This document shows positions 33,077 through 42,298 of a stretch of 64,000 nucleotides of DNA, piece by piece. The notes under the pieces are model-generated. The model did not search any database, was not told the origin of the DNA, and saw only the letters and a list, made by a program, of their open reading frames with translations. The position numbers and the translations under genes are program-made. Source of the stretch: UBA7446 sp024639165 (GTDB lineage Bacteria > Bacteroidota > Bacteroidia > Flavobacteriales > Flavobacteriaceae). The stretch is from NCBI GenBank assembly GCA_024639165.1, contig JAHEIX010000012.1:4727-68726 (forward strand). Reading direction: 5' to 3'. Numbering within the stretch: the stretch's first letter is position 1; each line of letters opens with the position of its first letter.

Positions 33077-35515
33077 ATGATAGTTTTAAAGTTTGGTGGA
33101 TCTTCAGTAGCTGGAGCCAATGAAGTTGAGCAGGTTCTTGCTGTTTTATCAGCACAAAAGAAACCCATGGCAGTTGTGGTTTCAGCCCTAGGTGGAATCA
33201 CAGATGAACTGCATGCCTTGGGTAAATTGGCCGCCAATGGCGATGCCTCATATGCAGATCGATTAAAACAGGTTGAAGAGCGCCATGTACACATGGTTCA
33301 AGCCCTTATTCCTGTTTCTAAAAGAAGTGCTATTCTTAGTGCAACCAAACAAATCATTAACAAACTCGAAACTATCCTTGAAGGCACGTTTATGATACGT
33401 GAACTTTCTCCCAAAACATTAGATACCCTGCTGAGTTTTGGTGAAATCCTCTCACACAAAATAATAGCAGAAGCGGCAAAAGCAAAGGGCATTGATGCAA
33501 TTGCAAAGAATGCACAAGATCTTATTGTAACCTTTCAATCGCTAGGGAGAACTCTTGTAGATTATAAAAAAACCAATGCTAACCTCCGTGCATTTTTCAA
33601 AAGCAACAAACATCAAGTAGTTGTGCTTCCTGGTTTTGTTTCCAAAAATGCAGAAGGTATTGTAACAACACTTGGGCGTGGCGGTTCTGACCTTACCGCA
33701 TCCATAACAGCCTGTGCGCTAGAGGCTGAATTTTTAGAAATCTGGACAGATGTAAGTGGTATGTACACTGCTCATCCCGCCTTGGTGAAGCAAGCCAAAT
33801 CCATTCCGGAAATTTCGTATCAAGAAGCCATGGAGCTTTCGCACTTTGGGGCCAAGGTTATCTACCCGCCTACCCTTCAACCCATTATTGAAAAAAACAT
33901 TCCGGTTTACATCAAAAACACTTTTGAACCTAGTGATGCTGGCACCCTAATCACCAATACTACTGAAGCAGAAACAGTGGTAAGAGGAATCAGTCATATC
34001 AATGACATTGCACTACTCACCCTTGAAGGAAGTGGCATGATTGGTGTTCCAGGCTATTCGCAGAAACTACTAACAGTTTTAGCACAACATCACATAAATG
34101 TGGTGATGATTACACAAGCATCCTCAGAACACTCTATTTGTTTGGGTATTGATGCTACGGAAGCTGATTTTGCACAAGAAACCATTGACGAAGCCTTTGC
34201 GCTCGACATAGAGACCAAAAAAATTAATCCTATTCGCGTTGAAAAAGAATTGTCCATCATTGCACTTGTTGGTGAAAACATGAAAAATCACCAAGGCATC
34301 AGTGGACGGATGTTCCGTGCGTTGGGTAACAACAATGTGAATGTCAAAGCCATTGCACAAGGGGCTTCAGAAAAAAACATCACAGCAGTCATAGACAGCA
34401 AAGACATCAAGAAAGCCTTAAACACACTGCATGAGGCATTCTTTGAAGCTCAAATTAAAAAAATACATCTATTTGTCACTGGAATTGGCAACGTGGGAAG
34501 CAAGTTTTTAGAGCAAGTACACCAACAGCGCGATTTTCTAAAAGAGCATTTCAAACTCAATTTGAGTGTTATTGGCATTTCCAATTCTCGTAAAATGGTT
34601 TTTGATGCAACAGGTATAGACCTAGACAATTGGGGGGAAATGCTTAATGCAGGCGAAAAAGCAGACAAGGAATTGTTTTTCGAAAAAACCAAGGCACTGA
34701 ACATGCGCAATGCCATATTTGTAGACAATACGGCGAATCCAATTATTGCTGGAACCTATGCGCAATATTTAAAAAATAACATTGGTGTAGTAACTTGTAA
34801 TAAGATTGCTTGTGCCGATGAATTGGCCAATTACCAAAACCTTAAAAAATTGTCGCGTAAGTACAACGCACCTTTCTTGTACGAAACCAATGTAGGAGCT
34901 GGTTTGCCTATTATTGACACACTCAACCACCTGATTGCATCTGGCGATCAAGTGCACAGTATTCAGGCCGTGTTATCAGGAAGCTTAAATTTTGTTTTTA
35001 ATTCATTCAATGAAAACACATCATTCCGTGAAGTTGTGGAGCAGGCCATGCAAGAAGGTTACACTGAACCAGATCCTAAAATTGATTTAAGTGGCATTGA
35101 CGTGGCAAGAAAAATATTGATTTTAGCAAGAGAAAGTGGGTTTGAAATGGAGCTTACCGATATTGAGAACAAATCCTTTTTACCGCAGGCCTGTTTAGAC
35201 ACCACTAGCAATGAAGCCTTTTTAGCAAGTTTGGATGCGCACAAAACACATTTTGATGGCCTTTTCCGGACTGCAGCAACTGAAAATGCACGTCTTAAGT
35301 ACGTTGCTACATTTGAAGACGGCAAAGCAACTGTAGGCTTAAAACATATCCCGCAAGGACATGATTTTTATACCCTTGAGGGCAGCGACAACATCGTGTT
35401 GTTCTATACAGACAGGTATGCACAACAACCCCTTATTGTTAAAGGTGCAGGTGCAGGTGCTGCTGTAACCGCTTCTGGAATATTTGCAGATATCATTAGA
35501 ATTGGAAAAAGTTGA
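33077..35515 (+). CDS. thrA: Bifunctional aspartate kinase/homoserine dehydrogenase I
   Basis: About 812 residues; I chose the ATG at 33077 (MIVLKFGGSS) over a TTG two codons upstream. The N-terminal aspartokinase domain (about 1-290, KFGGSSVA at its start, LGRGGSDLTAS) is followed by two ACT regulatory domains (about 310-455). The homoserine dehydrogenase domain has nucleotide motif VTGIGNVGSKF near residue 465, VTCNK, YETNVGAGLP, SGSLNF and EGYTEPDP. It carries out the first and third steps from aspartate towards threonine. The ACT domains predict allosteric threonine control. The end of the gene overlaps thrB. Confidence 0.96.
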   Translation: MIVLKFGGSSVAGANEVEQVLAVLSAQKKPMAVVVSALGGITDELHALGKLAANGDASYADRLKQVEERHVHMVQALIPVSKRSAILSATKQIINKLETILEGTFMIRELSPKTLDTLLSFGEILSHKIIAEAAKAKGIDAIAKNAQDLIVTFQSLGRTLVDYKKTNANLRAFFKSNKHQVVVLPGFVSKNAEGIVTTLGRGGSDLTASITACALEAEFLEIWTDVSGMYTAHPALVKQAKSIPEISYQEAMELSHFGAKVIYPPTLQPIIEKNIPVYIKNTFEPSDAGTLITNTTEAETVVRGISHINDIALLTLEGSGMIGVPGYSQKLLTVLAQHHINVVMITQASSEHSICLGIDATEADFAQETIDEAFALDIETKKINPIRVEKELSIIALVGENMKNHQGISGRMFRALGNNNVNVKAIAQGASEKNITAVIDSKDIKKALNTLHEAFFEAQIKKIHLFVTGIGNVGSKFLEQVHQQRDFLKEHFKLNLSVIGISNSRKMVFDATGIDLDNWGEMLNAGEKADKELFFEKTKALNMRNAIFVDNTANPIIAGTYAQYLKNNIGVVTCNKIACADELANYQNLKKLSRKYNAPFLYETNVGAGLPIIDTLNHLIASGDQVHSIQAVLSGSLNFVFNSFNENTSFREVVEQAMQEGYTEPDPKIDLSGIDVARKILILARESGFEMELTDIENKSFLPQACLDTTSNEAFLASLDAHKTHFDGLFRTAATENARLKYVATFEDGKATVGLKHIPQGHDFYTLEGSDNIVLFYTDRYAQQPLIVKGAGAGAAVTASGIFADIIRIGKS

Positions 35516-36449
35516 TATAAAAGGCGTTAAACTATTTGCGCCAGCCAGTATAGCCAATATTTCGTGTGGCTTTGATGTTTTGGGACTCTGTCTCCAAAAC
35601 ATAGGAGACCTTATGGAAATACGCCGAAGTGAAAAATCGGGCATACACATCACTTCTATCGAAGGGCAAGATTTACCTCTTGAGGCTGAGAATAATGTAG
35701 CAGGAGTTGCCGGCCTGGCTATGCTTGAAGCCTATAATCCACAACTGGGATTTGAAATCAGAATTGTAAAAAACATAAAGCCAGGAAGTGGCATCGGAAG
35801 CTCTGCTGCCAGTGCTGCAGGTACAGTAGCAGGTATAAATTATTTGCTTGGCAATCCATTTTCAACTAAAGAATTAATTCCTTTTGCTATGGAAGGAGAG
35901 CGTTTGGCTTGTGGAAGTGCCCATGCCGACAACGTGGCGCCAGCACTCCTTGGAGGATTTACACTAGTCCGCGACACCAATCCATTGGACATCTGCGCAT
36001 TACCCACACCACTAGAGCTTGTGGCCACTGTGATACATCCAAAAATTGAAGTAAAAACAGCTGATGCACGTGCCGTACTCAAAAAACGTGTAACGCTTGA
36101 AAAAGCCATCAGTCAATGGGGAAATGTTGGTGCGCTGGTCTCTAGTTTATACGAAGAAGATTACGACTTGTTGAGCAGGTCTTTGGTAGACGGCATAGTT
36201 GAGCCCGAAAGGTCAATCCTTATCCCCTATTTCAGCGAATTGAAAGCAGCTTGCGAAGCAGCTGGAGCATTGGGCTCAGGTATCTCAGGTTCTGGTCCTT
36301 CTGTTTTCGCCTTATCTAGAGGCATGAGCACCGCCAATAAGGTTGCACAAGCCATGCAATCTGTTTTTGAAAAAACAACTATTCCGTTTGACATTCATAT
36401 CAGTCCTATCAAAAAAACAGGCGTAAGCTTTATTGAAGATCTCAGATGA
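35502..36449 (+). CDS. thrB: Homoserine kinase (GHMP family), non-ATG start
   Basis: About 315 residues. The GHMP signature is GSGIGSSAASAAG. The N-terminal conserved block VKLFAPASIANISCGFDVLG must be included, yet no ATG precedes it in frame. The candidates are TTG at 35502 (preferred, M-E-K-V) and TTG at 35484. Both lie inside the end of thrA, giving an overlap of at least 14 bases and likely translational coupling. The enzyme phosphorylates homoserine for ThrC. It ends in ATGA shared with thrC. Confidence 0.94.
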   Translation: MEKVDIKGVKLFAPASIANISCGFDVLGLCLQNIGDLMEIRRSEKSGIHITSIEGQDLPLEAENNVAGVAGLAMLEAYNPQLGFEIRIVKNIKPGSGIGSSAASAAGTVAGINYLLGNPFSTKELIPFAMEGERLACGSAHADNVAPALLGGFTLVRDTNPLDICALPTPLELVATVIHPKIEVKTADARAVLKKRVTLEKAISQWGNVGALVSSLYEEDYDLLSRSLVDGIVEPERSILIPYFSELKAACEAAGALGSGISGSGPSVFALSRGMSTANKVAQAMQSVFEKTTIPFDIHISPIKKTGVSFIEDLR

Positions 36450-37753
36450 AATACTACAGCCTAACCGACAACAGCAACACCGCCAGTTTTTCAGAAGCGG
36501 TAATCCGAGGACTTGCACCAGACAGGGGCTTATATTTTCCTGAAAAAACACCAAGATTAGATGCATCCTTTCTTGCAGACATCACCAATAAGTCTATGGT
36601 AGAGATTGGTATTGAAGTCATGCGCCCTTTTGTAGGAGGCACCATTACTGAAGGACGCTTGGAGAAAATTGTTGCCGATACCCTTTGCTTTGACTTTCCA
36701 GTCAATAAAATCAACGACAATACGGCTACTCTAGAGCTTTTCCACGGACCCACCATGGCGTTTAAAGATGTTGGCGCTCGCTTTATGGCGCGCTGTATTG
36801 GTTATTTTAATGAACAAAGTCCCAAGAAAGTCACCGTATTGGTAGCTACATCTGGTGACACCGGTGGCGCAGTTGCTTCTGGTTTTTTGGGTATTGAAGG
36901 TACTGAAGTTATTATCCTTTATCCCAAGGGAAAGGTCAGTCACATCCAAGAACTGCAACTCACCACCAATGGCAATAACATAAAGGCCGTAGAAGTTGAT
37001 GGTGTTTTTGACGACTGCCAAGAGATGGTCAAGTCTGCGTTTATAGATGAAGAATTGAAAGGAAAATTAAATCTGACTTCTGCCAATTCAATTAATGTAG
37101 CCCGGTGGCTACCACAATCCCTGTACTTTTTCTTTGCCTATCAGCAGTTTCAACGCATGGGCGTAGATAAAAAACTGGCTTTTTCTGTGCCTAGTGGCAA
37201 CTTTGGAAACATCTGTGCAGGTATCGTAGCAAAAAGACTTGGTTTGCCTATCAGTCATTTTATAGCGAGTACCAACATCAACGATACCGTACCCCGCTAT
37301 TTAGAAACACAAGACTACCAACCCAACCCATCAAAGCAAACCATTTCCAATGCCATGGATGTAGGAAATCCATCTAATTTTATCCGTATTCAGTCTCTTT
37401 ATGGAAATGACTTTGATGTACTAAAGCAAGACTTTTCATCTTATGCTTATAATGATGCCGAAACAAAACTAGCGCTTGCGGAGCTACATCAAAAGCACCA
37501 CTATGTTGCCGATCCACATGGAGCCGTTGGCTATTTGGGGTTACAGCGCTTTTTGGAAAACAATCCAGACCATTACGGCATATTTTTAGAAACAGCACAT
37601 CCTATTAAATTTCGTGATACTGTAGAAGAAACACTAGGCCTAACCCTAGATATACCAACACAGATTCAGCATATTCTCGATAAAAAGCCAGAAAAAACGT
37701 TTTTGAGTGGCTACGAGGCGCTCAAGGAATACCTATTGTCCCAAGCTGTCTAA
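36446..37753 (+). CDS. thrC: Threonine synthase
   Basis: This 435-residue PLP enzyme converts O-phosphohomoserine to threonine. The Schiff-base lysine lies in HGPTMAFKDVGARFM (about residues 96-110), with SGDTGGAVASGF and SVPSGNFGNICAG as phosphate and cofactor loops. The start overlaps the thrB stop (ATGA), completing thrA-thrB-thrC. Its 3' end overlaps the convergent aminopeptidase gene by 21 bases, with no room for a terminator between them. Confidence 0.96.
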   Translation: MKYYSLTDNSNTASFSEAVIRGLAPDRGLYFPEKTPRLDASFLADITNKSMVEIGIEVMRPFVGGTITEGRLEKIVADTLCFDFPVNKINDNTATLELFHGPTMAFKDVGARFMARCIGYFNEQSPKKVTVLVATSGDTGGAVASGFLGIEGTEVIILYPKGKVSHIQELQLTTNGNNIKAVEVDGVFDDCQEMVKSAFIDEELKGKLNLTSANSINVARWLPQSLYFFFAYQQFQRMGVDKKLAFSVPSGNFGNICAGIVAKRLGLPISHFIASTNINDTVPRYLETQDYQPNPSKQTISNAMDVGNPSNFIRIQSLYGNDFDVLKQDFSSYAYNDAETKLALAELHQKHHYVADPHGAVGYLGLQRFLENNPDHYGIFLETAHPIKFRDTVEETLGLTLDIPTQIQHILDKKPEKTFLSGYEALKEYLLSQAV

Positions 37754-39346
37754 TTCAGGCAACACAAAAGCATCCAATACACTTGGCTGCTGCATCATAG
37801 CCTCAATGCCTTCGGCCGTACGCGGCGCATAAGCAGACAGGTTTACAGGTCCATCGTTCGTAATTAAAATATCATCTTCAATGCGGACGGCTATTCCCCA
37901 CCATTTGGAATCACAAGGGCTATCTTCAGGAATATAAATTCCTGGCTCAACAGTAATCAAGGTATTGTGTTTGAAAGGGCTATAGGTGCCCGCATCGTGC
38001 ACATCTAATCCAAGATAGTGTGAAGTACCATGTGGGAAATATGTACGTGCTTGTTCACGATTTTCTATAATGCCCAAGGCTATGAGTCCTTCAGCAATCA
38101 ATTCAAGGGCGGCGTAGTGAGGCGCACGCATGTTAGCTCCTACTACGGAGGCTTTTATTCCAGCTTCTTGTGCCTTATAAACGATGTCATAAATGGCACG
38201 CTGTTCTGCTGAAAAAGTGCCATTGGCAGGAATAGTTCGAGTAACATCGGCAGTATAATTGTGGTATTCAGCACCCAAATCCATTAAAACCAAATCGTCT
38301 TCAACTGTGGGTTTGTCATTTGTGATATAGTGCAAAACACAGCCATTGTGTCCTCCGCCAACTATAGAAGGGTATCCTTCATACTCCGCTCCATATTTTT
38401 TAAATACAAATTCGTGTATCCCTTGAATTTCACGCTCCGACATACCGGGATGCATGGCTTTCATCACCTCTACTTGACCAACCGCTGAAATATAGATGGC
38501 CTTTTTGAGTAATGCCACTTCTTCAGGTAATTTAATTTCACGCAAGTTGTCCATGATCATGGGCAATGTTTGGGTATCGAGGTTAGTAAGTTGGGCAGAC
38601 ATCTGCTGTTTCAGCTCAGTGCGCTGGCGCTCGTTTATGGCCGTTTGATAAGCGCTAAGCAATTCATCTTGCGCCAAGTCTTTATTGGTTCGCAGCGAAC
38701 GTGACAATACTTGTGCAACATTGGCAGAACTGTTGACATCAGAAGTGGTAATATATCGATACAGCGAGGCTTTTTCTATATTGTAATTGACTGGGAACTT
38801 CGCCTTTTCTTTAAAGCTGTTTATCAACGAATAGAGATCTGCTTCATTGCGAGTATCATCTCTAACATCGTTATTAAAATCAAAGAAGAGCACTTGATCA
38901 AAGCGTTCAAAATCAGTTTTGAAATCAGAAAATTGGGTGTTAAAAAACACGTTGGAGAAACCTAGTTTTTCTTTGGCTCCTTTGATACCCAAACGATAAC
39001 CATCCCATTGCTCTCGTAAGGGATCACGCTCTTGCACAAACAACACATCATGCATAGCAACCCCATCCACAACTTGAGGTTCTTTGTAAATCAACAGTAC
39101 AGCATGTGGTTCTTTTAATCCTGTCAGGTAATAAAAATTAGGATCTTGGTGGTAGTGGAAATCCACATCATTGGCTCGATTTCGCACAGGATTTGCAAAA
39201 AATACAGCAACACTGTTAGGAGGCATTTGGGTACGAACCGCTTGGCGACGTTCTTCGTGAAAGGCAGGTGTTAGATAATCGTTCGGAACTTCTTGGGCGT
39301 GAAGACTAAAAACAGCAACTATTGTGAATAAAATGGAGCGTAACAT
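37733..39346 (-). CDS. Secreted Xaa-Pro aminopeptidase (M24B, aminopeptidase P type)
   Basis: About 537 residues. The ATG at 39344-39346 gives a proper signal peptide (MLRSILFTIVAVFSLHAQ); a longer frame upstream would disrupt it. The N-terminal domain (about 25-210) is of the aminopeptidase P type, with YLTGLKEPHAVLLIY. The M24 pita-bread domain shows all five metal ligands: two Asp in MDLGAEYHNYTADVTRT, His in HGTSHYLGLDVHD, Glu in TVEPGIYIPED, and Glu in VRIEDDI. It removes an N-terminal residue before proline, here probably in the periplasm. It is divergent from gcvT by 48 bases. Confidence 0.92.
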   Translation of the reverse strand: MLRSILFTIVAVFSLHAQEVPNDYLTPAFHEERRQAVRTQMPPNSVAVFFANPVRNRANDVDFHYHQDPNFYYLTGLKEPHAVLLIYKEPQVVDGVAMHDVLFVQERDPLREQWDGYRLGIKGAKEKLGFSNVFFNTQFSDFKTDFERFDQVLFFDFNNDVRDDTRNEADLYSLINSFKEKAKFPVNYNIEKASLYRYITTSDVNSSANVAQVLSRSLRTNKDLAQDELLSAYQTAINERQRTELKQQMSAQLTNLDTQTLPMIMDNLREIKLPEEVALLKKAIYISAVGQVEVMKAMHPGMSEREIQGIHEFVFKKYGAEYEGYPSIVGGGHNGCVLHYITNDKPTVEDDLVLMDLGAEYHNYTADVTRTIPANGTFSAEQRAIYDIVYKAQEAGIKASVVGANMRAPHYAALELIAEGLIALGIIENREQARTYFPHGTSHYLGLDVHDAGTYSPFKHNTLITVEPGIYIPEDSPCDSKWWGIAVRIEDDILITNDGPVNLSAYAPRTAEGIEAMMQQPSVLDAFVLPELDSLGQ

Positions 39347-39381
39347 AAACTTCTTTTTAGCTAAAATAGCTAAAACTGTGC

Positions 39382-39389
39382 TACTTTTG
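39382..39389 (+). promoter_or_regulatory. -7 box TACTTTTG, 5 bases before gcvT
   Basis: TACTTTTG is an exact TAnnTTTG match ending at 39389, with the gcvT ATG at 39395. Transcription would begin about at the start codon, giving a leaderless or nearly leaderless message. The -33 element is not clear. Confidence 0.5.
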
Positions 39390-39394
39390 AAGAT

Positions 39395-40477
39395 ATGAAG
39401 CAATTGACCTTACATCAACAGCACACCCAACTGGGCGCCAAAATGGGCCCTTTTGCTGGCTTTGAGATGCCCCTTTCTTACAAAGGAGTAAAGGCCGAAC
39501 ATTTATGTGTACGTGAACATGTGGGTGTTTTTGATGTTTCCCACATGGGAGAATTTATTGTGTCTGGAGATGCAGCCTTAGCTTTATTGCAACATACCAC
39601 CAGTAACAACGTTGCAGCACTTGCTATAGGCGATGCTCAATATGCCTATATCCCTACCAATGAGGGGGGCGTGGTGGACGACCTATTGGTGTATCGATTG
39701 GCAGAAAAAAGCTATTTATTGGTTGTAAACGCCAGTAACCTGGCCAAGGATTGGAATTGGCTTTCAGCGCAAAACAAATCCTTTGGGGCCACCTTGGAAA
39801 ACAAATCAGACGCCTATGCTCTTTTGGCCGTTCAAGGTCCTAAAGCACACGAATTGATGAAGCGCATCTGTACGGTAGACACGGCCAAACAAAAAAACTT
39901 TTCAATCATTGAAACTTCTGTGGTAACTGTCGCAGGTGTATTTGTCGCCACTACTGGATATACTGGTGCTGGGGGCGTAGAGCTTTACGTTCCAACAGCA
40001 GCAGCCATACAAGTCTGGGAAGCCTTATTACAGGAAGGCGAAGCACTTAATATCCAACCTATTGGTCTGGCAGCTAGAGACACCTTGCGTCTTGAAATGG
40101 GTTACTGCCTGTATGGCCACGAATTGAGTGATCGCATTTCCCCCATAGCAGCGCGATTGGCGTGGTGTACCGATTTTAATAAATCTTTTGTGGGTGACTT
40201 GCATATTAAAAAAGATAAAGCAAAAGGCACTACCCAAATACGAATTGGCCTGCGCATGATAGATCGTGGCATTCCACGACAAGGCTATGCGCTCATTGAT
40301 GCGGATGGAAATACTATTGGCGAAGTTACCTCGGGCACTTCCTCGCCTTCGTTGAATGTGGGTATTGGCATGGGATATATAGACAGGGCATACGCCAAGG
40401 TAGGTACAGAAATCTTTGTCCGCATACGTGAGAAAAATGTAAAGGCGTGCATAAGCCGTCTTCCTTTTATTACCTAA
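39395..40477 (+). CDS. gcvT: Aminomethyltransferase (glycine cleavage T protein)
   Basis: This 360-residue protein has folate-binding T-protein features: KMGPFAGFEMPLSY near residue 16, VFDVSHMGE near 47, GVVDDLLVYR near 90, YTGAGGVELYVP near 190, and AARDTLRLEMGYCLYGHEL near 226. It transfers the methylene group of glycine from the H protein to tetrahydrofolate. The other glycine-cleavage genes are not next to it. It is followed after one base by a sugar-nucleotide-reductase-like gene, so the two are probably co-transcribed. Confidence 0.95.
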   Translation: MKQLTLHQQHTQLGAKMGPFAGFEMPLSYKGVKAEHLCVREHVGVFDVSHMGEFIVSGDAALALLQHTTSNNVAALAIGDAQYAYIPTNEGGVVDDLLVYRLAEKSYLLVVNASNLAKDWNWLSAQNKSFGATLENKSDAYALLAVQGPKAHELMKRICTVDTAKQKNFSIIETSVVTVAGVFVATTGYTGAGGVELYVPTAAAIQVWEALLQEGEALNIQPIGLAARDTLRLEMGYCLYGHELSDRISPIAARLAWCTDFNKSFVGDLHIKKDKAKGTTQIRIGLRMIDRGIPRQGYALIDADGNTIGEVTSGTSSPSLNVGIGMGYIDRAYAKVGTEIFVRIREKNVKACISRLPFIT

Positions 40478-40478
40478 T

Positions 40479-41312
40479 ATGAAACGCATCCTCATCATTG
40501 GCGGAAGTGGTTTTCTGGGGCGTGCTTTATACAAAGAGCTACACCCTTACTTTAATGTCTATGCTACCTATTGCAACCAATTAGGTTACGGGAAAAACAA
40601 ACGATATTTTGAGTATGATTTTAGAGAAGACTCCCCCACCGAATTACTAAAATTTATCAAACCTGACCTAATCATTTCAGCGCTTCGAGGCGAAGATGCG
40701 GGACAGTTTGTAGCCCATGATATGCTGATTGACTATGTGGTACAACAACAAGCCCGTTTGATTTTTTTATCGGCAGCCAATGTGTTTGACAGTTTTAGGC
40801 ATTACCCAAGCTATGAGCACGACAAAACTTTTTCTGAGAGTGCCTATGGCAAGGGGAAAATTAAAATTGAAAACAAGCTCATGCGCATGCCCCCTTTCAG
40901 TTGGACTATTGCGCGTTTGCCCATGGTCTTTGGTGCGGGTGCACCCCGCTTATTAGCACTAAAAACAGCTATTGAAAATCAAACCCCTTATGAGATTTTC
41001 CCTAACTCGGTCATTAATGTTGCGGCAGCTTATTTTGTAACCCAACAATTGCATTATATCATCAACAGAAATTTATGGGGAATTTTTCATTTGGGCAGCG
41101 ATGATTTGATTCATCAAGATGAGTTCATAGCCCAATTGGTGGATGGATTAAAGCTGTCCAAGAAACCTTGTTATACGCACGTTTATGCTAGTAATATTGA
41201 CCGGTATATAGCGGTACTTCCCAAATACAACCTGTTGCCCAAACATTTGCGCTATACTTCAGAAGCTGTTATACAAAACTGTTTGGGTGTGATTACTCCA
41301 GGGAAACGATGA
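40479..41312 (+). CDS. Extended-SDR NAD(P)-dependent reductase (RmlD-like)
   Basis: This 277-residue protein has a Rossmann start IIGGSGFLGRALYKEL, and resembles dTDP-4-dehydrorhamnose reductases in its middle (LIISALRGED, FLSAANVFD). A Tyr-x3-Lys pair occurs in SAYGKGKIKIE. The C-terminal half (IFHLGSDDLIHQDEFIAQLV) fits the substrate domain of the family. It does not lie in a nucleotide-sugar cluster, so a role in rhamnose synthesis is doubtful. The stop overlaps the next small gene by 4 bases. I can support the fold but not the substrate. Confidence 0.75.
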   Translation: MKRILIIGGSGFLGRALYKELHPYFNVYATYCNQLGYGKNKRYFEYDFREDSPTELLKFIKPDLIISALRGEDAGQFVAHDMLIDYVVQQQARLIFLSAANVFDSFRHYPSYEHDKTFSESAYGKGKIKIENKLMRMPPFSWTIARLPMVFGAGAPRLLALKTAIENQTPYEIFPNSVINVAAAYFVTQQLHYIINRNLWGIFHLGSDDLIHQDEFIAQLVDGLKLSKKPCYTHVYASNIDRYIAVLPKYNLLPKHLRYTSEAVIQNCLGVITPGKR

Positions 41313-41485
41313 AGAAGCATTTCATTATTTGGCTTGTTTCCTTTGTTTTAGCTCTATGGCTAGGGTGGATGGATCATGAAACCGAATCATGGTCTATGTT
41401 GCTTTGCAATGGCGGGAATATCATTACCCTACTCTTTATTACGCTTGTATTTGCTGGCATGGGCTATAGCATAAGGCGTTTGTGA
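41309..41485 (+). CDS. Small membrane protein, two predicted transmembrane segments
   Basis: A 58-residue reading frame starts at an ATG that overlaps the previous stop (ATGA) and ends with TGA at 41483-41485. Residues 5-20 (FIIWLVSFVLALWLGW) and about 33-52 (IITLLFITLVFAGMGYSI) are hydrophobic, linked by a short polar loop (DHETESWS). The coupled start, the double-segment pattern and the position in a 0.27-kb space otherwise empty of genes support it being real. Similar short two-segment proteins occur beside such genes in Flavobacteria, but I do not recognise a named family or function. Confidence 0.6.
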   Translation: MKKHFIIWLVSFVLALWLGWMDHETESWSMLLCNGGNIITLLFITLVFAGMGYSIRRL

Positions 41486-41535
41486 GGCATAATTTAGTTA
41501 TTAGAATGCAGCTTACGCCAAAACCAATATCCTTC

Positions 41536-41568
41536 TTTTGCCAAACACTATTGGCTTTTATATCTTTA
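41536..41568 (+). promoter_or_regulatory. Bacteroidetes-type promoter before the YebC-family gene
   Basis: TTTTG (41536-41540) and TATCTTTA (41561-41568, one mismatch to TAnnTTTG) are 20 bases apart, which is the expected spacing. The gene starts 14 bases further on. Confidence 0.5.
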
Positions 41569-41581
41569 CCAAAACGAATTT

Positions 41582-42298
41582 ATGGGAAGGGCATTTGAAT
41601 TTCGCAAAGCACGCAAGATGAAACGCTGGTCAGCTATGGCCAAGACCTTTACACGCATTGGCAAAGACATTGTCATGGCCGTAAAAGAAGGTGGACCACA
41701 TCCTGATAGCAATTCACGACTGCGTGCAGTAATTCAAAACGCCAAGGCTGTCAACATGCCCAAGGACAATATTGAGCGTGCTATCAAACGGGCCTCAGAC
41801 AAAAGCACAGAGAACTACAAAGAAGTCCTATTTGAAGGCTATGCGCCACACGGAATAGCCGTATTGGTAGAAACTGCCACAGATAACAACAACCGCACCG
41901 TAGCCAATGTCCGTAGCTACTTTAATAAATGCAATGGCAATTTGGGAACCTCTGGTTCTGTAGAATTCATGTTTGACCATACTTGTAATTTCCGCATACC
42001 TACCGAGGGTATAGATGCTGAGGAGTTGGAATTGGAATTTATTGACTTTGGTGTAGACGAAGTTTTTGTAGACGAAGATGGCATATTACTCTACGCACCC
42101 TTTGAAAGCTTTGGTGCCATTCAAAAAGAACTGGAAAAACGTGAGATTGAAATCCTATCTTCAGGCTTTGAGCGTATTCCTACTACTACCACTACCCTAT
42201 CTGGCGAGGCAGTTGAAGAAGTAGAAAAGCTACTTGAAAAGTTAGAGGAAGACGACGATGTACAAAACGTCTATCACACCATGGTTTTAGTTGAGTAA
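41582..42298 (+). CDS. yebC: YebC/PmpR (TACO1) family protein
   Basis: This 238-residue protein has the strongly conserved YebC start (MGRAFEFRKARKMKRW, slightly changed from the usual GHSKW form but typical of Bacteroidetes), then NMPKDNIERAIKRA near 60, YEGYAP-type FEGYAPHGIAVLVE, TDNNNRTVANVR and GTSGSVEFMF. The family was long annotated as transcriptional regulators; recent work ties it to translation of difficult peptides at the ribosome. Its last 12 bases overlap the end of convergent kdsB. Confidence 0.93.
   Translation: MGRAFEFRKARKMKRWSAMAKTFTRIGKDIVMAVKEGGPHPDSNSRLRAVIQNAKAVNMPKDNIERAIKRASDKSTENYKEVLFEGYAPHGIAVLVETATDNNNRTVANVRSYFNKCNGNLGTSGSVEFMFDHTCNFRIPTEGIDAEELELEFIDFGVDEVFVDEDGILLYAPFESFGAIQKELEKREIEILSSGFERIPTTTTTLSGEAVEEVEKLLEKLEEDDDVQNVYHTMVLVE

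Noticed and set aside
40028..40534. 168-codon open frame on the - strand across gcvT and the RmlD-like gene
   Set aside because: It is antisense to two well-supported genes, has no start context or domain, and its composition follows the complementary codons.
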